DNA of 64,000 nt from Deinococcus gobiensis I-0 (GTDB taxonomy: Bacteria; Deinococcota; Deinococci; Deinococcales; Deinococcaceae), in NCBI RefSeq assembly GCF_000252445.1, contig NC_017790.1:2462501-2526500 (forward strand), given 5' to 3'. A model generated the notes under the pieces. That model was given only the letters and a program-made list of their open reading frames with translations, was not told the origin of the DNA and searched no databases. Below, piece by piece: positions 16,956-30,610 of this stretch; position 1 is the first letter of the stretch, and the number at the start of each line of letters is the position of its first letter. The translations under genes were made by a program, and so were the position numbers.

Positions 16956-18110
16956 TCAGTGGGGACGCGTGGCCCGCAGGGTCAGGGCGGTCAGGACGCA
17001 CAGCGCCGCCCCCAGGACCGCCAGGGTGACGGGTACGCTGCCCAGGCCCGAACGGGCGCTCAGCGCTCCCAGCAGGGCGGGCGCGACGATGCCGCCCACG
17101 CTGCCCGCCACGAGCAGGAACGGAATGAAGCGTGCGGGCAGGCTCTGGGTCATCCAGGCCAGCGTCGAGCCGAAGATCGGTCCCAGGCTCAGGCCGGCGA
17201 CGACGTAGGCGGCGCCCGCCAGAGGGGGCAGGGCGGCGGCCGTCAGCGCACACAGGCCCGCCAGCGCCGCCGAGACCAGCACGAGCGAGCCGGGCCGCAC
17301 CCGCGCCCCGAACAGTCCCGTGAGGACCCGGCCCAGCGTGAGGCCGCCCCAGTAGCCGCTGACGAACAGGGCCGCGTGCCCGTAGTTCAGGCTGTCGAGG
17401 TGCCGCCCGGCCCAGGTCCCGAAGCCCGATTCGAGCCCCACGTAACAGGCGATGAGGACCGCGAACAGCCCCGCCTGCACGCCGCTGCGCCCCCCGGCGA
17501 CCTGGGGCGTCAGGGGCGGACGCAGCGCGGGCACGCCGAAGCGCTGGGCCGTGAGCAGCGTCACGGCGCACAGCGCGGCGACCGTCAGGAACGGCAGGGC
17601 CAGATGCACCGGGGCCAGCGTGACCACCAGCAGCGGGGCCAGGATGCTGCCCACGCCGAACACCGCGTTGACCAGATTGACCGCGCGGTTGCCGACGCTG
17701 GCATAGGCCGAGTTCAGGGCCGCGCTCACGCCGCCCAGGCCCAGGCCGCCGACGAGCGCCCCGGCGACCGCCACCGCCCACACGGGCGCGGCCACCAGCA
17801 CGAGCATCCCCAGGATCAGGACGGCCGCCGAGGCCACCACGACCCGGCGCACCGTGACCCGCCCCAGCGCGAACCCGGCCAGCGGCGGCGCGAGGGCCGA
17901 GCCCAGGAAATGCGCGCTGGCGATCAGGCCCACGCCCGCCGTATCCACTCCGTAACGGCCCTGAAGGTACGGAAAGGCCGGGCCGTAGCTCGCCTGAAGC
18001 ACGCCCATCATGAAAAAGGCGGCGGCCCCGGTCGCCAGCAGGGGAAACGACAGGCGCGGCCCCGGCGGCGGAAGATAAGGCGGCGTTTCCGGGGAGGCGG
18101 GCACAGTCAC
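16956..18110 (-). CDS. MFS transporter
   Basis: 384 residues with about 12 hydrophobic segments, in two six-helix halves. [29 protein letters not shown] shows the usual loop 2-3 G-x-x-x-D/R-like pattern ([11 protein letters not shown]), and the C-half contains [15 protein letters not shown]. No substrate can be assigned; the family includes sugar and drug exporters. I start at the GTG at 18110, because TACCTT (18118-18123) sits 7 nt before it; an ATG at 18149 would add 13 residues. Confidence 0.85.
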   Translation of the reverse strand: MTVPASPETPPYLPPPGPRLSFPLLATGAAAFFMMGVLQASYGPAFPYLQGRYGVDTAGVGLIASAHFLGSALAPPLAGFALGRVTVRRVVVASAAVLILGMLVLVAAPVWAVAVAGALVGGLGLGGVSAALNSAYASVGNRAVNLVNAVFGVGSILAPLLVVTLAPVHLALPFLTVAALCAVTLLTAQRFGVPALRPPLTPQVAGGRSGVQAGLFAVLIACYVGLESGFGTWAGRHLDSLNYGHAALFVSGYWGGLTLGRVLTGLFGARVRPGSLVLVSAALAGLCALTAAALPPLAGAAYVVAGLSLGPIFGSTLAWMTQSLPARFIPFLLVAGSVGGIVAPALLGALSARSGLGSVPVTLAVLGAALCVLTALTLRATRPH

Positions 18111-18189
18111 GCAGGCGAAGGTAGCACCGTCCTCTCCAGGCCGCGTCATCCCCGTCCAGCCGGGTCCGCCCCGCCTGCGCGCGCCCGGT

Positions 18190-19164
18190 TCAGCGCGGGG
18201 CGAAGGTCAGGCTCAGCAGCCAGCGGCCCGACTCGGGCGTCTTGCCCCACTGGTAGCCAATGCTGGGGCCGAGCAGCGAGGGCAGGTCGCCCGCACGCAG
18301 CAGCACGTCGCCGCGCAGGGCGGTGGTCTCCCCCGTCCAGCTGCGCGTGAGGCTCGAGCGCAGCATCGCCACGCCGAACTCCGGCGAGCCGAGCGGCGCA
18401 CTCAGGCGGTAGGCGGCCGAGGCCGAGGTCTCGCGGTAGTCGCCGTAGTTCAGGTCGCCCACCGGGGCGCTGCCCACGGCCTGACGCTCGAAGTGCGCCA
18501 CGCTGACGTTGACCCCCGGGGCCGGGTTCAGGTCGAGGGCCGGGTTCAGGTCTACGCTGCCCTGCGCCTGCCCCTGGGCGGGAAAGGTGAAGAGCCGCGC
18601 CGAGGCCCCCAGGCGCACGCTGGCCTGCGGGGTCAGGGCCTGCGACACCGACCCGCCCGCCTCGCTCTGGGTGTAGGGCGCGGTCAGGTCACCCTGCACC
18701 GCCACCCCCACGTTGTTCAGGACGCGCACGCGGCCCTCCAGCGCCGTGAGGGCGTACCCGGCCGTGACCCGCGAGGACGCCCCGCCCCCGCGCAGCAGCG
18801 CGCCGTACTGCACGCCGCGCCAGGGGTCGTGCGTGACCTGCGCGGTGGGAATCCCGGCCTCGGCCGTATAGCCGTTGCTGTAGACCCCGGCCGCGTAGGT
18901 CGTGTCGTTCTGGCGGGTCGAGACGTTGTACTCAACGTACTTCTCGTTGCGCACCACCGACAGGCGCCAGTCGGCCCCGAAGGGCAGCGGGAAGTAACGC
19001 ACCCCGAAGCCCGAGTCGGTCGAGGCGGCCAGCTCCGTGCTCGAAAAGCGCGAGAGGTAGTTGGCCGGCAGCTTGAGGCTCACCTGCGCCGAGGCGGCGG
19101 GCAGCAGGGCCAGCGCACTCAGCGCCAGCACGCGGCAGGGTCCGGACATGGACAGGTTTGGCAT
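18190..19164 (-). CDS. Secreted beta-rich protein of unknown function (possible outer-membrane protein)
   Basis: About 324 residues. The N-terminus has a signal peptide with a hydrophobic core ([17 protein letters not shown], cleavage after ASA). The mature part is built of short alternating polar/hydrophobic strands separated by turns, with many aromatic ends (e.g. [30 protein letters not shown]) and a terminal strand [10 protein letters not shown], suggesting a beta-barrel or surface protein. I recognise no family. Several in-frame ATGs (19173, 19164, 19149) are possible. It lies just downstream of mutS2, same strand. Confidence 0.7.
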   Translation of the reverse strand: MPNLSMSGPCRVLALSALALLPAASAQVSLKLPANYLSRFSSTELAASTDSGFGVRYFPLPFGADWRLSVVRNEKYVEYNVSTRQNDTTYAAGVYSNGYTAEAGIPTAQVTHDPWRGVQYGALLRGGGASSRVTAGYALTALEGRVRVLNNVGVAVQGDLTAPYTQSEAGGSVSQALTPQASVRLGASARLFTFPAQGQAQGSVDLNPALDLNPAPGVNVSVAHFERQAVGSAPVGDLNYGDYRETSASAAYRLSAPLGSPEFGVAMLRSSLTRSWTGETTALRGDVLLRAGDLPSLLGPSIGYQWGKTPESGRWLLSLTFAPR

Positions 19165-19251
19165 GGCGCCCATCCTGCCTGCCGCAGCCTGACGCGAGGT
19201 GAACGTGATCTGGGCCACCCTCATGAGGGCGCGCCTGCCTCCCCCGTTCCG

Positions 19252-21576
19252 TCAGGCCCGGATGTTCACGATGGTCACGCCGTGGCCGCCCTGGTTGGCC
19301 TCCGCGTCGTGGAAGGACTCGACGTTCTTGTCGTTTTTCAGGTAGTCGCGCAGGGTCCGGCGCAGCACGCCCATACCCTTGCCGTGTACGACCCGCAGCG
19401 GCGTCTCCTTCAGGGCGCGCGCTTCCAGGATCGCGGTGCGCAGTTCCTCGACCGCCTCCTCGACGCCCAGGCCCCGCAGTTGCAGTTCGCTCTGGAAGTT
19501 GTTGGCCGTGCGGCCCACGAAGGCCACGCGCGGCGCGCTGCTGCGGGACTTGGGCGCCGCCGGCTTCGGCTCGTCCTTGAGACGCACGTCGCGCCGCTTG
19601 ACACCCACCTTCATCACGCCGAGCTGCACGACGAGGTCGTCGCCGCGCATCTCCAGCACCTGCCCCTGGGCGTTGTAGGCGGGCACGTCCACCCGGCTGC
19701 CCACCCGGATGGGATCGCCCCGGTCCTCGCGTACGGGCGGCGCGGGGCGGATCTTCTGGGCGGCGGTGCGCAGTTCGCGCAGCTCCTGCATTACGCGGGG
19801 GCGGGCGCTGTCCTCCTGGGCGCGGGCGCGTAGGGTCCGCACGCGCTCGATGGCGTCGGCGTACAGCGTCTCGGCCTTCTGCGAGGCCTCGGCCAGCATC
19901 TCGCCCCGGCGGGTCTCCAGGGTCTCGCGCTCGGCCCGCACGCGCCCGAGTTCGGCCTCGGCCTCGCGGCGTGCGGCGGCGGCCCCTTCCAGTTGCCCGG
20001 CCAGGTCGGCGCGCTCGCGCTCCAGGCCCTCGAGCATGCGCTCCATCAGGCCCGCGTCGGGGCCGAGCAGGGTCTCGGCGCGGTCGAGCACCCCACCCGG
20101 CAGCCCCATGCGCCGCGCGATGGCCAGGGCGTAGCTGCGCCCCGGCTGCCCGACCTGCAGGTGATAGGTCGGGCCGAGGGTCTGGAGGTCGAAGCCCATG
20201 CTGGCGTTCTTCAGGCCGGGCGTCTCCAGCGCGAACTGTTTGAGGGGCGAGAGGTGCGAGGTGATGATGCCGCGCGCGTCCTGCGAGAGCAGGCACTCGA
20301 TCATCGCCTGGGCCAGCGCGGCGCCCTCGTCGGGGTCGGTGCCGCTGCCCAGCTCGTCCACCAGCACCAGCGTGTCGGGCGCGGCGTGGCGCAGCACGTA
20401 GCGCAGGTGCTTGAGGTGCGAGGCGAAGGTGGACAGGCTCGCCTCGATGCTCTGCTCGTCGCCCACGTCCACGAGCACGTCGCGCACGACCGGCAGCTTG
20501 GCGCTCGCCGCCGCCACGTACAGCCCGCACTGGTGCATGAGGACGTTCAGGCCCAGCGTCTTGAGGGTCGCCGTCTTGCCGCCCATGTTCGGCCCGGTGA
20601 TGAGCAGCAGCTTGGTGTCGCCCAGCACGATGTCGTTGGGCACCGGGTTCTCGATCAGGGGGTGGCGGGCCTCGCGCAGGTCGTAACGGCCGTCCGGGGA
20701 GCCCTCGGGGCGGTTCAGGCGCCAGTCGCGCGCCAGCCGCGCCTTGGCGGCGATCAGGTCCAGCTCGCCCACCGTGACCAGCGTCCGGGGAATGGCCGAG
20801 TCGGAGGCGAGCAGGCCCGACAGCTCGGTCAGGATGCGCCGCACCTCGGCCTCCTCGTCGAGGATCAGGCGGGTCAGCTCGTTGTTCAGGGGCGTGACGG
20901 CCGCCGGTTCGACGAAGTAGGTCTGCCCGGTCGCCGAGGCGTCCACGATGATGCCCTGCACCTGCCCCACGCGGCTCGCCAGCACCGGCAGCACGTAGCG
21001 GTCGCGGCGGATGGTGACGATGTGCTCCTGAAGCAGGTCGGCCCACTTCTCCAGCGTGGCGGCCAGGCGCTCGCGGATGCGGCCCCGCAGCGGCTCGATG
21101 CGTTTGCGCAGGTCGCGCAGGCGGGGCGAGGCGTCGTCGCGCACGCCGCCGTCACGGTCCAGCGCCGAGAGGGTCCGGCGCACGAGTTCGCTGTGGTCGC
21201 CCAGTCCCAGCCCCCAGCGCTCGCCCGACACGACCGCGCGCAGCGGCCCGCGCGAATTGGTGTGGACGGCGCGCCCCACCGTCATGGCCCCGTCGAGCGA
21301 ATACGCGGCGTTCAGCAGGTCCTGGCCCGAGAGCACCCGGCCCTCGCCCGCCCGCGCGTGCAGCTCCCGGATGTCCTGAATGCCGCCCAGCGAGAGGCTC
21401 ACGCCGAAGAGCGCGTCTTCCACCTCGTCGAGTTCCCGCGCGATCTGCCCGGCGTCGTCCGAGGGGCTCAGGGCGCGCGCCCGCTCGGTGCCGAGCGAGG
21501 TCGCGCTGCGCTCGGCGAGGGCGTCGCGGATACGGGGAAAATCGAGGGCGGACAGGGCGCGCGAATCAAAAGCCAT
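19252..21576 (-). CDS. mutS2: MutS2 family endonuclease/ATPase
   Basis: 774 residues. The MutS core lacks the mismatch-recognition domain and has Walker [16 protein letters not shown] (~330-345), [17 protein letters not shown], and a long helical region (residues 520-600). It ends in a KOW-like linker and an Smr domain ([16 protein letters not shown], then HGKGMGVLR). In other species MutS2 acts on recombination intermediates or stalled ribosomes; Deinococcus MutS2 has been linked to oxidative DNA damage. I start at [13 protein letters not shown]; a frame opens 11 codons earlier. Confidence 0.95.
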   Translation of the reverse strand: MAFDSRALSALDFPRIRDALAERSATSLGTERARALSPSDDAGQIARELDEVEDALFGVSLSLGGIQDIRELHARAGEGRVLSGQDLLNAAYSLDGAMTVGRAVHTNSRGPLRAVVSGERWGLGLGDHSELVRRTLSALDRDGGVRDDASPRLRDLRKRIEPLRGRIRERLAATLEKWADLLQEHIVTIRRDRYVLPVLASRVGQVQGIIVDASATGQTYFVEPAAVTPLNNELTRLILDEEAEVRRILTELSGLLASDSAIPRTLVTVGELDLIAAKARLARDWRLNRPEGSPDGRYDLREARHPLIENPVPNDIVLGDTKLLLITGPNMGGKTATLKTLGLNVLMHQCGLYVAAASAKLPVVRDVLVDVGDEQSIEASLSTFASHLKHLRYVLRHAAPDTLVLVDELGSGTDPDEGAALAQAMIECLLSQDARGIITSHLSPLKQFALETPGLKNASMGFDLQTLGPTYHLQVGQPGRSYALAIARRMGLPGGVLDRAETLLGPDAGLMERMLEGLERERADLAGQLEGAAAARREAEAELGRVRAERETLETRRGEMLAEASQKAETLYADAIERVRTLRARAQEDSARPRVMQELRELRTAAQKIRPAPPVREDRGDPIRVGSRVDVPAYNAQGQVLEMRGDDLVVQLGVMKVGVKRRDVRLKDEPKPAAPKSRSSAPRVAFVGRTANNFQSELQLRGLGVEEAVEELRTAILEARALKETPLRVVHGKGMGVLRRTLRDYLKNDKNVESFHDAEANQGGHGVTIVNIRA

Positions 21577-21639
21577 CTTGCCCCGGAGCATAAGCGAGCG
21601 CCCAGACAAAAATCGTGGGCCGGGTGGCTTAGGGCGTGC

Positions 21640-22629
21640 TTAGGAAGCGTTGAGACACGGCGCCGCCCGCGCTTCCTCCAGCGCCGCCAGAAAGGCCTGC
21701 GGGTCGTCCACGTGCAGGGTCACCGCCCGCACCTCGCGCTCGGCCCAGTACACGCCCTGGAACCGCTGGGGCGCGGCGAAGTGCAGGGTGACGTTGGGCT
21801 TCACGTCTATGGCGATGTTCAGCACCTCGGCATCACGCGCCGGGTCGTGGGGCCGGGCGCCGGTCACCCGGTCCAGCGGCACGCTGCCGGTCCAGTGCAG
21901 CCCCGAACGCAGGTACAGCCGCCCCGCGGTGAGGGTCACGGGCCGGGTCGCCAGTGCCCGGCCGTAGGCCAGCAGCCACAGCAGGCCCGTGACCTCCACG
22001 CCCGTCCACGCCCAGGCCGCCAGCGGGTGCCAGCGCGCGAGCAGGGTGTGGGTCAGCAGGCCCTCCACCACCGCGAGCAGCCCCAGCAGCGCGAAGGTGC
22101 TGCCGGTCGTGGCCCCCCGGCGCGTGCCGAACAGCTGCCCCTGCGGCAGGCGGGGCCGCGCCAGCAGGTGCCGGAACAGCGTCAGGTCGTACACGGCCAG
22201 CCGGACCACGCGCGGCGAGGGATGCAGCCGCGTCCAGAAGGCGTACCCCCGTTCCAGGTCGTCCAGCTCATGGAAGTCGGCGGGCAGCGGCGTGCGCAGA
22301 CCGCGCCGCAGGTGCAGGGCCGCCAGCCCCAGCGCCGCGCCCTCCAGCCACAGCGCGCCGCGCACCTCGGGAAAGGCCAGCCCGACGAGCAGCGCCCCGC
22401 GCAGGCCCACCGTACCCGCCAGCCGCAGGGTCCGCCCGCCCCGGGGGGTCAGCCACAGGGTCAGCAGGGTGGCCGTCACCACGGCGTCGAACAGCGCCAG
22501 CCCCGCGAACAGGCTGCGGGATTCCTGCGGATACAGCCGCGCGAGCAGCAGGGCCAGGGGCACGGTCAGGGCCGGCCACAGCCACGAGACGCGAACGGCG
22601 AGCGGAACGGTCGGAAGTCGGCCCAGCAT
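21640..22629 (-). CDS. Multi-pass membrane protein of unknown function
   Basis: 329 residues. N-terminal half with five to six hydrophobic segments (e.g. WLWPALTVPLALLLARLY, LFDAVVTATLLTLWL, TFALLGLLAVVEGLL). The C-terminal 110 residues form a soluble PH-like stretch (GRLYLRSGLHWTGSVPLDRV, then VTLHFAAPQRFQGVYW). No family recognised. SD GAGGAGG lies 6 nt before the ATG. Runs just upstream of mutS2 on the same strand (63 nt gap). Confidence 0.75.
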   Translation of the reverse strand: MLGRLPTVPLAVRVSWLWPALTVPLALLLARLYPQESRSLFAGLALFDAVVTATLLTLWLTPRGGRTLRLAGTVGLRGALLVGLAFPEVRGALWLEGAALGLAALHLRRGLRTPLPADFHELDDLERGYAFWTRLHPSPRVVRLAVYDLTLFRHLLARPRLPQGQLFGTRRGATTGSTFALLGLLAVVEGLLTHTLLARWHPLAAWAWTGVEVTGLLWLLAYGRALATRPVTLTAGRLYLRSGLHWTGSVPLDRVTGARPHDPARDAEVLNIAIDVKPNVTLHFAAPQRFQGVYWAEREVRAVTLHVDDPQAFLAALEEARAAPCLNAS

Positions 22630-22733
22630 GAACGCCTCCTCAAGGATTCTGTCCGGCAGCGTACCGGACCGCCGGCTCCGATTTGACCCAGGCTTACGTT
22701 CGGGGGCACCGCACGGCCGTCAGAATGTGTGCC

Positions 22734-23624
<891 letters not shown>

Positions 23625-23639
23625 AGCCCGGAGGCGACG

Positions 23640-24155
23640 CTACTCCAGCTCGTCGTAGTGGTGGAGCAGCGCCGCCTCGGGGTCGCCCACCGAGGCGTGG
23701 TGGCGCGCCACGAGCTGCGCGACCCGGGGCCGTCCCCCCGCGTGGGCCAGAAGCTGCGCGCCCAGTTCGGGATGGGCCGCGCGTACGCCCAGCGCGCCGA
23801 CCGGGGGCAGCAGGGCCGCGAGGCGCTGCGGCACCAGCCCGATCAGCACCCGCTCCCAGACGCGGTAGGGACGCACGCTCTTGCCGCTGTCGTGGAGCAG
23901 CGCCGCCGCGACCAGTTCCGCACCGGCCTGGGGATGGCCGCGCAGCAGGTGACGGGTCACGCGGCAGGCGTGTTCGCGGTCGCGGGCATCCATGCCCAGG
24001 TACACCCGCGCCTCGGCGGGCGTGAGCAGCGAGGTCGCCCAGCGGTCGTCGGGGTGGGCATCGGTTTCGCGGACACTGCGCACCAGTCGGCGCACCTTGC
24101 CCGCATACCCCTGCCCCCGGCGGCGCAGCCGGTCGGAGATCGAAAAGCGGCGCAT
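23640..24155 (-). CDS. HD domain phosphohydrolase-like protein
   Basis: 171 residues. HD-superfamily metal ligands are visible: His62 in REHACRVTRHLL, His88-Asp89 in ALLHDSGKS, and a later HPELGAQLLAHAG plus RHHASVGDPEAALLHHYDEL at the C-terminus. The substrate is unknown; the layout is like small HDIG nucleotide hydrolases. TAGGCT (24163-24168) sits 7 nt before the ATG. Convergent with the epimerase gene at 22734. Confidence 0.85.
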   Translation of the reverse strand: MRRFSISDRLRRRGQGYAGKVRRLVRSVRETDAHPDDRWATSLLTPAEARVYLGMDARDREHACRVTRHLLRGHPQAGAELVAAALLHDSGKSVRPYRVWERVLIGLVPQRLAALLPPVGALGVRAAHPELGAQLLAHAGGRPRVAQLVARHHASVGDPEAALLHHYDELE

Positions 24156-24187
24156 GTCTCTCAGCCTACCGGAAACCCCGGACAGGA

Positions 24188-24221
24188 ACGGCCCCCGAAC
24201 CCGCAGCGGGGTGGGGGCCGT
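24188..24221 (-). terminator. Terminator of trxB
   Basis: ACGGCCCCC (24188-24196) pairs with GGGGGCCGT (24213-24221), with an inner CCC/GGG pair. Located directly after the trxB stop; short T-tract on the minus strand. Confidence 0.7.
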
Positions 24222-24236
24222 CCGGCAGGCCAGGGC

Positions 24237-25226
<990 letters not shown>

Positions 25227-25299
25227 GTCATGAGCGTACCACCGGTCACATTGCCCGACCGTCAGCTGGGCACAGTTTATTTTTTAAAGCGATTGGGAA

Positions 25300-25335
25300 A
25301 GAAAACAAGGAAAAGCCCCACCCGGAGGTGAGGCT
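25300..25335 (-). terminator. Terminator after tRNA-Gln
   Basis: AGCC-C-CACC pairs with GGTG-A-GGCT around CGGA (25314-25335). On the minus strand the stem is followed by TTTTCCTTGTTTTC, a clear U-tract just past the tRNA 3' end. Confidence 0.85.
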
Positions 25336-25339
25336 CTGT

Positions 25340-25413
25340 TGGTTGGGGTACTAGGACTCGAACCTAGATTGACGGTGTCAGAGACCGGCGTCCTGCCATT
25401 GGACGATACCCCA
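25340..25413 (-). tRNA. tRNA-Gln (anticodon CUG)
   Basis: Full cloverleaf on the minus strand: acceptor TGGGGTA pairing with TACCCCA, D stem GTCC/GGAC, anticodon loop CTCTGAC with CTG at 25379-25381, and T arm CTAGG-TTCGAGT-CCTAG. Discriminator A and an encoded CCA end at 25340. The sequence follows bacterial tRNA-Gln closely (TGGGGTATC opening). The outermost anticodon-stem pair appears mismatched. It has its own promoter (25461-25489) and terminator. Confidence 0.95.
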
Positions 25414-25460
25414 GTGCGCTTGTGGCTTGCCTTCGGTCCTTTCGGGTGGAGGCAGGGGGG

Positions 25461-25489
25461 AGTATAACCAGAGCCTGCTCCGCCGTCAA
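25461..25489 (-). promoter_or_regulatory. tRNA-Gln promoter
   Basis: On the minus strand TTGACG (25484-25489), a 17-nt spacer and TATACT (25461-25466), about 48 nt before the tRNA 5' end. Near-consensus sigma-70-type promoter, as expected for a stable RNA. Confidence 0.88.
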
Positions 25490-25566
25490 TACACCCCGGG
25501 GGATGCGGTCCTGGCCGCACAAAGTCGGAAGTCGCTGAACCCCGTTCACAACGAGAAGTTTTGCGG

Positions 25567-25595
25567 TTGTCCCTTGGTCGCCGGTTTGGTATAAT
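25567..25595 (+). promoter_or_regulatory. rpsA promoter
   Basis: TTGTCC (25567-25572), a 17-nt spacer and a perfect TATAAT (25590-25595). Transcription would start near 25602, leaving a leader of about 110 nt before rpsA, unlike the many leaderless genes here. Confidence 0.88.
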
Positions 25596-25714
25596 CAGGC
25601 GTTGCCGCGCCGTATGCCCTGCGCCAGAGTCCGCTCCGGCGGGTGCAGCGGGCAGGTATCAGGTAAGGCGTCAGCGGACCGGCAAGGACCGCGCGCCAGG
25701 AGGAACAGGAGTTC

Positions 25715-27424
<1,710 letters not shown>

Positions 27425-27438
27425 GTTCGGCCAACCCT

Positions 27439-27478
27439 GAGAACGACCGCCCCCTGATGGGCGGTCGTTCTCTTTTTG
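27439..27478 (+). terminator. Rho-independent terminator of rpsA
   Basis: A perfect 14-bp stem, GAGAACGACCGCCC pairing with GGGCGGTCGTTCTC, is followed by TTTTTGTT on the plus strand, right after the rpsA stop. Confidence 0.93.
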
Positions 27479-27519
27479 TTGCCGGTGCTGCCCGACCCGG
27501 TGAAGGCCAGACAGGTGGT

Positions 27520-28539
27520 TCAGGCGGCGCACACCGTATTGCGGCCCGCCGCCTTGGCGCGGTACAGGGCAGCGTCGGCCCGGTCGAGCAGGGCCGCGCC
27601 CGACTCGCCGGGCTGTCCGTAGGCGACACCGAAACTGGCCGTGATCGGCCCGACCGGCCGGATCGGCTGTGCGGCGAGGCAGGCCTGTAACTTTTCGGCC
27701 ACCTTCAGGCTCAGGTCGGCCCCCGGTCCGGGCAGGATCAGTAGGAATTCCTCGCCGCCCCAGCGCGCGGCCAGGGCCTCCGGCGGCAAGGTGCGCAGCG
27801 CATGGTCCGCGCAGGAGCGCAGCACCTGATCTCCGACCGCGTGGCCGTGCTCGTCGTTGATCCGCTTGAAGTGGTCGAGATCGAACAGGACCAGGGCGTA
27901 GGCCTGTCCAGACGCTTCGAGGGCCAGCAGCCGCTCCTCGGCGGCGCGGCGGTTGGCGAGGCCCGTCAGGGCGTCCTGGGCCGCCGCGACCTGGGCCGCC
28001 AGCATCGCCGCGTGCCGCCGTCCCATGACCGCCTGAAGCAGCATCATGGTGGCCCCGACCAGCAGAAACTGCGCCGTACTGGCGATCAGGCTGGTGTCCT
28101 GCCGGAAGGCCGGCACCCGCAGGAAGTGGGCAGCGACGATGACCACACTGGCGGTAAAGATCGGCAGACCCAGGTACAGGGCGTGCCGGGGAAGAAAGAA
28201 CAGGAAGGCGGCGGCATACAGCGGCGCGAACCAATAGGTGCTCTCGCTGAGCATGTGCATCTGCGGCGCGAAGACCCGGAACTGGTGGTCGAGCGCCAGC
28301 AGCAGATACAGCCCATGCGCGGCAAAGACGGCCGCCTGCGCCTGCGACAGTTTCAGCTTCCGCTGCCGCAGCGCCCCCCACAGCGCCACCCACAGCAGCG
28401 CCAGCAGGGGCAAGGCCACCCGGTCGAGGGGATCGGGCGAGGGCCGCTGCCACCACAGCGCCGTCGCCGCCGCACATACGCTGACGAGCGCGGTATAGCC
28501 GAACAGATCGCGGGAGGGCGGAGTCGTCGGAATAGGCAC
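27520..28539 (-). CDS. Membrane-anchored GGDEF diguanylate cyclase
   Basis: 339 residues. The N-terminal half has about six hydrophobic segments and short loops (residues 15-170). The C-terminal GGDEF domain has [38 protein letters not shown], and the active-site GGEEF in [14 protein letters not shown] near 258. The active-site sequence is intact, so c-di-GMP synthesis is expected. No RxxD inhibitory site is seen at the usual place upstream. With the c-di-GMP-binding MshEN domains of PilB in the same region, pilus control is a possible output (inference). GTG start. Confidence 0.92.
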   Translation of the reverse strand: MPIPTTPPSRDLFGYTALVSVCAAATALWWQRPSPDPLDRVALPLLALLWVALWGALRQRKLKLSQAQAAVFAAHGLYLLLALDHQFRVFAPQMHMLSESTYWFAPLYAAAFLFFLPRHALYLGLPIFTASVVIVAAHFLRVPAFRQDTSLIASTAQFLLVGATMMLLQAVMGRRHAAMLAAQVAAAQDALTGLANRRAAEERLLALEASGQAYALVLFDLDHFKRINDEHGHAVGDQVLRSCADHALRTLPPEALAARWGGEEFLLILPGPGADLSLKVAEKLQACLAAQPIRPVGPITASFGVAYGQPGESGAALLDRADAALYRAKAAGRNTVCAA

Positions 28540-28626
28540 CTCGGGGAAGGGAGCGGGAGGCCTTTAACTGACTTTCAGGATATCCAAAGTTATGGCTCCC
28601 GTGGCCAGATGGCCTCTCCGCGCCCC

Positions 28627-29235
28627 CTAACGCCGCACGGTGTGGTGGACCCGGCAGCGGGCCTCGTAGCTCTCCTGCGCGCCCACCAGCACCACCGGAT
28701 CGTCGTAGCGGGCGGGCTGGCCGCCGATCAGACGCTGGGAACGCGTGGCGGGCGCGCCGCACACCGTGCAGATGGCCGTGAGCTTCTCGGCGCTCTCGGC
28801 GCGGGCCAGCAGTTCGGGCATCATGCCGAAGGGCTCGGCCCGGAAGTCGAGGTCCAGCCCGGCCACGATGACCCGCACGCCCGCGTCGGCGAGGTCGAGC
28901 ACCAGCGGCACGAGGTCGGGGCCGAAAAACTGCGCCTCGTCGATGCCCACCACGTCCAGGGCCTCGACCGGCGCGGCGAGCAGGACGTCCTCGCCGGTCA
29001 GGTGGGCGCGGATGGCCTGCGCATCGGGTACCGCCAGCGCCTCGGCCGTGCGCCCGGCGTGGCTGGCGACGTGCGAGACGTGATACCGGTCGTCGAGCGC
29101 AGGTTTGAAGACGGCCACCCGCTGCCGGGCGATGACGGCGCGGGTCACGCGGCGAATGAGTTCCTCACTCTTGCCGCTGAACATCGGGCCGACGATCACC
29201 TCGACGTGACCGCCGGAATAGGGAGACTTGAGCAC
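28627..29235 (-). CDS. tdk: Thymidine kinase
   Basis: 202 residues, type II thymidine kinase that salvages thymidine to dTMP. P-loop [15 protein letters not shown] (16-30), [10 protein letters not shown] (Walker B and lasso start) near 95, and zinc site [14 protein letters not shown] with the C-terminal CRVHH. GTG start at 29235; CATAAT at 29241-29246 lies 5 nt upstream. Confidence 0.96.
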   Translation of the reverse strand: MLKSPYSGGHVEVIVGPMFSGKSEELIRRVTRAVIARQRVAVFKPALDDRYHVSHVASHAGRTAEALAVPDAQAIRAHLTGEDVLLAAPVEALDVVGIDEAQFFGPDLVPLVLDLADAGVRVIVAGLDLDFRAEPFGMMPELLARAESAEKLTAICTVCGAPATRSQRLIGGQPARYDDPVVLVGAQESYEARCRVHHTVRR

Positions 29236-29241
29236 GCAAGA

Positions 29242-30249
29242 TTATGGCAGGCCGGGCGCTTCCGGTTCCTGCCCACGCGCCTCCAGGGCCGCCAGTACCT
29301 CGGCCTCGCGTGCGGGAGTCAGCAGGGGCAGCAGCCCCGCATTCCGGCTCCAGGCCAGGGTGTCGGCGGCTGTGACCGCCGGATCGGTCAGGACCAGGCC
29401 CGCCGCGAGCGCCGCCGCCGCGTCCACCGCCATCAGGCCGCCCTGCGCCGAGCCGCGCGGGATGAACAGCGGAAACTCCTGGGGACCGGCCCCCACCGCC
29501 TCCAGATCGGCCACGCTGGCCCAGCGCACCTCCGCCGCCCCCAGGAGGCCCAGGAAGTCGGCCCAGCTCAGGCGCGGCCCCGCCACGTTGAAGATGCCCG
29601 GCCGCCGCGCCCCGGTCAGCCGGACGGTCAGGCGGGCCAGGTCGCGGGCGTCGATCACCTGCACGAAGTCCTGACCGTCGCCGGGAGCCAGCACCGGCGT
29701 CTCCCCTGCCCCGGCCCGCGCTGCGCGCTCCGGCCAGTAGAGGGTGCGGCGGGTGTAGTCCTCCGGTCCGGCCACGATCTGCGGGCGCAGGATGGTGGCC
29801 GCGCCGGGGAAGGCCGCCTCCACCAGCGCTTCACAGGCGACCTTGAGGGGGCCGTAGGTGTCGCCCGTCACGGGAGCGGCCTCGTCCGGACAGGGGGGCA
29901 GCAGCGGGTCGGTCTCGCGGACCACCTCGCGGCCCGGCTCGGCGTAGACGCTGACCGTACTGACGAACACGTACTGGCCCACCCGGTCACGCAGCGCATG
30001 GGTGCTGGCGCGCACCTGCCGGGGCTGGTAGCCGCTCACGTCCACGCAGGCGTCCCAGCGGCGCGCGCCCAGGGCGGCCAGCCCGGCCGGACCCTCGTCG
30101 CGGTCGCCGGTCAGCCGCTCGACCCCGGCCGGCAGCTCGGCGTCCGTCTGCCCGCGCGTCAGGACCGTGACCCGGTGCCCCGCCGCCACGAAGGCCTCCA
30201 CGATATGCCGCCCCACGAAACGGGTGCCGCCGAGAATCAGGATGTCCAC
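29242..30249 (-). CDS. NAD-dependent epimerase/dehydratase (extended SDR)
   Basis: 335 residues. Nucleotide-binding motif ILGGTRFVGRHIVEAFVAAGH at the N-terminus; YVFVSTVSVYAEP then DTYGPLKVACEALVEAAF supplies a Tyr-x3-Lys (YGPLK). It resembles the group annotated as reductases or isoflavone-reductase-like sugar epimerases; substrate unknown. GTG start with TAGGGT (30256-30261) 6 nt upstream (leaderless pattern). Six nt separate its stop from the downstream tdk frame on the same strand. Confidence 0.85.
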   Translation of the reverse strand: MDILILGGTRFVGRHIVEAFVAAGHRVTVLTRGQTDAELPAGVERLTGDRDEGPAGLAALGARRWDACVDVSGYQPRQVRASTHALRDRVGQYVFVSTVSVYAEPGREVVRETDPLLPPCPDEAAPVTGDTYGPLKVACEALVEAAFPGAATILRPQIVAGPEDYTRRTLYWPERAARAGAGETPVLAPGDGQDFVQVIDARDLARLTVRLTGARRPGIFNVAGPRLSWADFLGLLGAAEVRWASVADLEAVGAGPQEFPLFIPRGSAQGGLMAVDAAAALAAGLVLTDPAVTAADTLAWSRNAGLLPLLTPAREAEVLAALEARGQEPEAPGLP

Positions 30250-30264
30250 GGGGCCACCCTATCC

Positions 30265-30297
30265 AAAAAAGCCGCCCCACCTCTCGGGCGGGGCGGC
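30265..30297 (-). terminator. Terminator of rpmE
   Basis: GCCGCCCC (30271-30278) pairs with GGGGCGGC (30290-30297). On the minus strand the stem is followed by six T (30265-30270). Confidence 0.9.
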
Positions 30298-30314
30298 GAA
30301 GGTCGGGGCCGACC

Positions 30315-30533
<219 letters not shown>

Positions 30534-30610
30534 GCTGTGCCTCCTCCGTCACGTCGGGGCGGACCCTCGGGCCACTCGCGGGGTGCGTGACGGGCAACTT
30601 TGCCAGTGTA

